Shown here: positions 13,215 through 15,282 of the stretch, in pieces
How the letters are laid out: each line of letters starts with the position of its first letter
Numbering within the stretch: position 1 is the stretch's first letter
NCBI GenBank assembly: GCA_013813185.1
Contig: JACCSD010000088.1
Span: 1-15,282 of the forward strand
Reading direction: 5' to 3'
Source: Burkholderiaceae bacterium
GTDB taxonomy: Bacteria > Pseudomonadota > Gammaproteobacteria > Burkholderiales > Burkholderiaceae_F
Length of the DNA stretch: 15,282 nt
Made by a program: the position numbers and the translations under genes
The notes under the pieces: model-generated
Database searches by the model: none
The model's input: the letters and a program-made list of their open reading frames with translations, nothing else
Told to the model about the DNA's origin: nothing

Positions 13215-14503
13215 GCGGTCTGCTGCAATGGCTGCGCGCGCCTTTCGGTGGTCAGAGATCGGCCCGACGCGAGCGCGGCGGTGACACAGCGTTCGCTTTT
13301 GCCGGTTCGTTGATCGGTTTGAGCAGCGCCGGTTTGGGTGGAAGGTCCATCGCATCGGTGCGCCCGACGTCGCTGCCGGCAGTCGACGGGCCACTGGTCG
13401 GCGGCGTGTTGACGCTGCTTCTACTGGGCACCGTGATGGTTTACTCGGCGTCGATTTCGCTTGCCGATTCACCACGCTACAACGTTACGCCTACGCACTT
13501 CCTGATGCGGCACCTGCTGTCGCTCGGCATCGCGTTCTGTGCGGCGGCGATCGCGTTTCAAATTCCGATCGGCGTGTGGCAACGACTGGCGCCGTTCGTG
13601 TTCGTCGCTGCGCTTGCGTTGCTGGTGGTGGTGCTGATCCCGGGCGTCGGCAAGGGGGTCAACGGCGCCAAGCGCTGGATACCGCTCGGGATTTTGAATC
13701 TGCAGCCGTCGGAGCTGATGAAGGTCGCGTGTGTGCTGTACGCGGCCAACTTTACGGTGCGCAAGCAGGACTACATGAACCACTTCGCCAAAGGGTTCCT
13801 GCCGATGGCATTCGTGATGGGGGCGCTCGGCGTGCTTCTGCTATTGCAGCCCGATCTGGGTGCGTTCGGCGTGATCGTTGCGATCAGCATGGGCATCCTG
13901 TTTCTGGGCGGCGTCAATGGACGCTTGTTCACGGGTATCAGCGCTGCGCTTGCGTCGGTGTTCGTCCTCGTCATCTGGCTGTCGCCGTGGCGGCGCGAGC
14001 GCATCTTTGCCTATCTCGATCCATGGTCAGAAGGCAATGCGCTCGGCAAGGCGTATCAGCTGTCGCACTCGCTGATCGCCTTCGGGCGTGGCGAGTGGTT
14101 CGGTGTAGGACTCGGCGGCAGCGTCGAGAAGCTGCATTACCTGCCCGAAGCGCACACCGACTTCATCCTTGCGGTGCTCGGAGAAGAACTCGGACTGGTC
14201 GGTGTGGCGACGGTCGTCGCGCTTTTCTACTGGCTGGTCAAGCGCGCGTTTGAAATCGGCCGCCAGGCGATCGCACTCGAGCGCACCTTCGCCGGCCTGG
14301 TCGCGCAAGGTGTAGGTCTGTGGATCGGCGTGCAGACGTTTATCAATGTCGGCGTCGCAACCGGGTTGCTGCCGACCAAGGGCCTGACGTTGCCGTTGAT
14401 GAGCTACGGCGGCTCGGCGTTGCTGTCGACGCTGGTTGCGCTTGCAATCTTGCTGCGGGTAGACAGAGAGAACCGCATGTTGATGCGCGGAGGGCGCACG
14501 TGA
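13211..14503 (+). CDS. ftsW: septal peptidoglycan glycosyltransferase FtsW (SEDS family)
   Basis: FtsW polymerises lipid II into glycan strands at the septum together with FtsI. The 430-residue protein has an N-terminal extension of about 58 residues before the first membrane helix, then around ten hydrophobic segments. SEDS motifs are clear: KGVNGAKRWIPLG (148-160), LQPSELMKVA (164-173), LLQPDLGAFG (211-220), GVGLGGSVEKLHYLPEAHTDF (298-318, with the catalytic-type aspartate D317), and GLLPTKGLTLPLMSYGGS (385-402). The N-terminal extension is rich in G, R and S and looks disordered. ATG 13211 overlaps the murD stop by ATGA. RodA is the alternative family member, but the dcw position fixes it as FtsW. 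The stop overlaps murG by GTGA. Confidence 0.95.
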   Translation: MSGLLQWLRAPFGGQRSARRERGGDTAFAFAGSLIGLSSAGLGGRSIASVRPTSLPAVDGPLVGGVLTLLLLGTVMVYSASISLADSPRYNVTPTHFLMRHLLSLGIAFCAAAIAFQIPIGVWQRLAPFVFVAALALLVVVLIPGVGKGVNGAKRWIPLGILNLQPSELMKVACVLYAANFTVRKQDYMNHFAKGFLPMAFVMGALGVLLLLQPDLGAFGVIVAISMGILFLGGVNGRLFTGISAALASVFVLVIWLSPWRRERIFAYLDPWSEGNALGKAYQLSHSLIAFGRGEWFGVGLGGSVEKLHYLPEAHTDFILAVLGEELGLVGVATVVALFYWLVKRAFEIGRQAIALERTFAGLVAQGVGLWIGVQTFINVGVATGLLPTKGLTLPLMSYGGSALLSTLVALAILLRVDRENRMLMRGGRT

Positions 14504-15282
14504 TCGCTCGGGGCCATCACTTGATGGTCGTCGCCGCCGGCACCGGTGGGCACGTGATGCCGGGACTCGCGGTTGCCGAGGCGCTGCGCGAGCGCGGATG
14601 GTCGGTGAGCTGGCTCGGTACCCGAGTCGGCATGGAACGCCAGCTCGTCGAACCGCGCGGGATCGCATTCGATGCGATCGATTTTTCAGGCTTACGCGGC
14701 AAGGGCGCGAAGACGCTGTTGCTTGGCGGGTTCTATCTGTTACGAGCGCTCTGGCAAAGCCGCGCGCTGATTCGCGCGCGCAGGCCACGCGTGATGTTTT
14801 CCACCGGCGGATACGTCGCTGTGCCGGCGGGAATGGCCGCAAGCACGCTCGGAGTGCCGCTGGTGCTGCTGAACTCGGATGCAGCGCCGTTGATGTCGAC
14901 CAAGATGTTGAAGTCGCTGGCGTCGGCAGTGTTGTGCGGCTTCGATGGAGCGGCGGTAAAAACGGCGGGCGACAAGGGGCTGGTAACCGGCAACCCGGTG
15001 CGCGCCGAAATAGCCAAGGTTGCTCTACCCGAGCAACGCTACACGGGCCGTCATGGACCACTGCGGTTGCTCGTCATCGGCGGCAGCCTCGGTGCTCAGG
15101 CGCTCAACGAGAACGTACCGCGCGCGCTGGCGCTGATTCCCGCCGATTTACGTCCGTACGTGGTCCATCAGTGCGGCGCGAAGCACGTCGATTCCGTGCG
15201 AGCGCTCTATCGGGAGGCCGGCGTCGAAGCCGAAATCGTCGCGTTCATCGACGACATGCCGGCGCGCTACGCGGCGGCCGAC
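14500..15282 (+). CDS. murG: lipid II synthase MurG (partial, 3' end outside window)
   Basis: MurG transfers GlcNAc from UDP-GlcNAc to lipid I at the inner face of the membrane, giving lipid II. The frame starts at GTG 14500, overlapping the ftsW stop as GTGA, and remains open for 261 codons to the window edge; about 95 or more residues are missing compared with the usual length of roughly 355. The N-terminal glycosyltransferase loop AAGTGGHVMPGLAVAEAL (12-29), FSGLRGKG (63-70), STGGYVAVPAGMAA (100-113) and the linker-side VIGGSLGAQALNE (191-203) identify it. Where most MurG proteins have HEQN after the VPL strand, this one reads LNSDAAPLMSTKML (123-136). An in-frame ATG at 14524 is a possible but less likely start. 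Confidence 0.93.
   Translation, partial: MIARGHHLMVVAAGTGGHVMPGLAVAEALRERGWSVSWLGTRVGMERQLVEPRGIAFDAIDFSGLRGKGAKTLLLGGFYLLRALWQSRALIRARRPRVMFSTGGYVAVPAGMAASTLGVPLVLLNSDAAPLMSTKMLKSLASAVLCGFDGAAVKTAGDKGLVTGNPVRAEIAKVALPEQRYTGRHGPLRLLVIGGSLGAQALNENVPRALALIPADLRPYVVHQCGAKHVDSVRALYREAGVEAEIVAFIDDMPARYAAAD

Overview
The window is GC-rich bacterial chromosome that looks betaproteobacterial, probably Burkholderiales-like; this is a judgement from gene order and protein character, not a database match. The support is a class A RNase P RNA close to mraZ (an arrangement known in beta- and gammaproteobacteria), a dcw cluster in the order mraZ-rsmH-ftsL-ftsI-murE-murF-mraY-murD-ftsW-murG, a meso-diaminopimelate-type MurE, and long MurD and FtsW proteins.

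Layout. Positions 1-123 hold probable terminator structure. Positions 124-1874 (minus strand) hold a two-gene signalling operon: a receiver-histidine kinase hybrid followed, with an ATGA overlap, by a NarL/FixJ-type response regulator. Positions 1926-2262 (plus) hold the RNase P RNA gene rnpB, closed by a perfect 12-bp P1 helix. Only 20 nt later comes a type II NADH dehydrogenase (2283-3578). Positions 3579-3801 hold a weak terminator, a sigma-70-like promoter, two TGGG boxes that look like the MraZ operator, and a leader hairpin. From 3802 to the right edge runs the division/cell-wall operon; murG is cut by the window end.

The dcw genes act in one pathway. MurE, MurF and MurD add amino acids to the UDP-MurNAc peptide, MraY moves the product onto the lipid carrier (lipid I), MurG makes lipid II, and FtsW with FtsI polymerise and cross-link septal peptidoglycan with FtsL as a divisome subunit. 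MraZ is the operon's own regulator and RsmH methylates 16S rRNA. Most neighbouring genes overlap by ATGA, GTGA or TGATG, so translation is probably coupled.

The most unusual features are at two junctions where that overlap has been broken by inserted DNA. Between rsmH and ftsL sit two 72-bp tandem repeats that leave a 50-codon open frame running exactly from the rsmH ATGA to the ftsL ATGA and supply ftsL with a strong Shine-Dalgarno. Between mraY and murD, a 91-bp palindromic element is followed by a second copy of the last 22 codons of mraY. That copy encodes an identical peptide but differs at 12 of 66 bases, all synonymous, and it ends in the ATGA that starts murD. A third oddity is rnpB, whose highly conserved P4 core appears to carry a compensated base-pair change plus an extra nucleotide.
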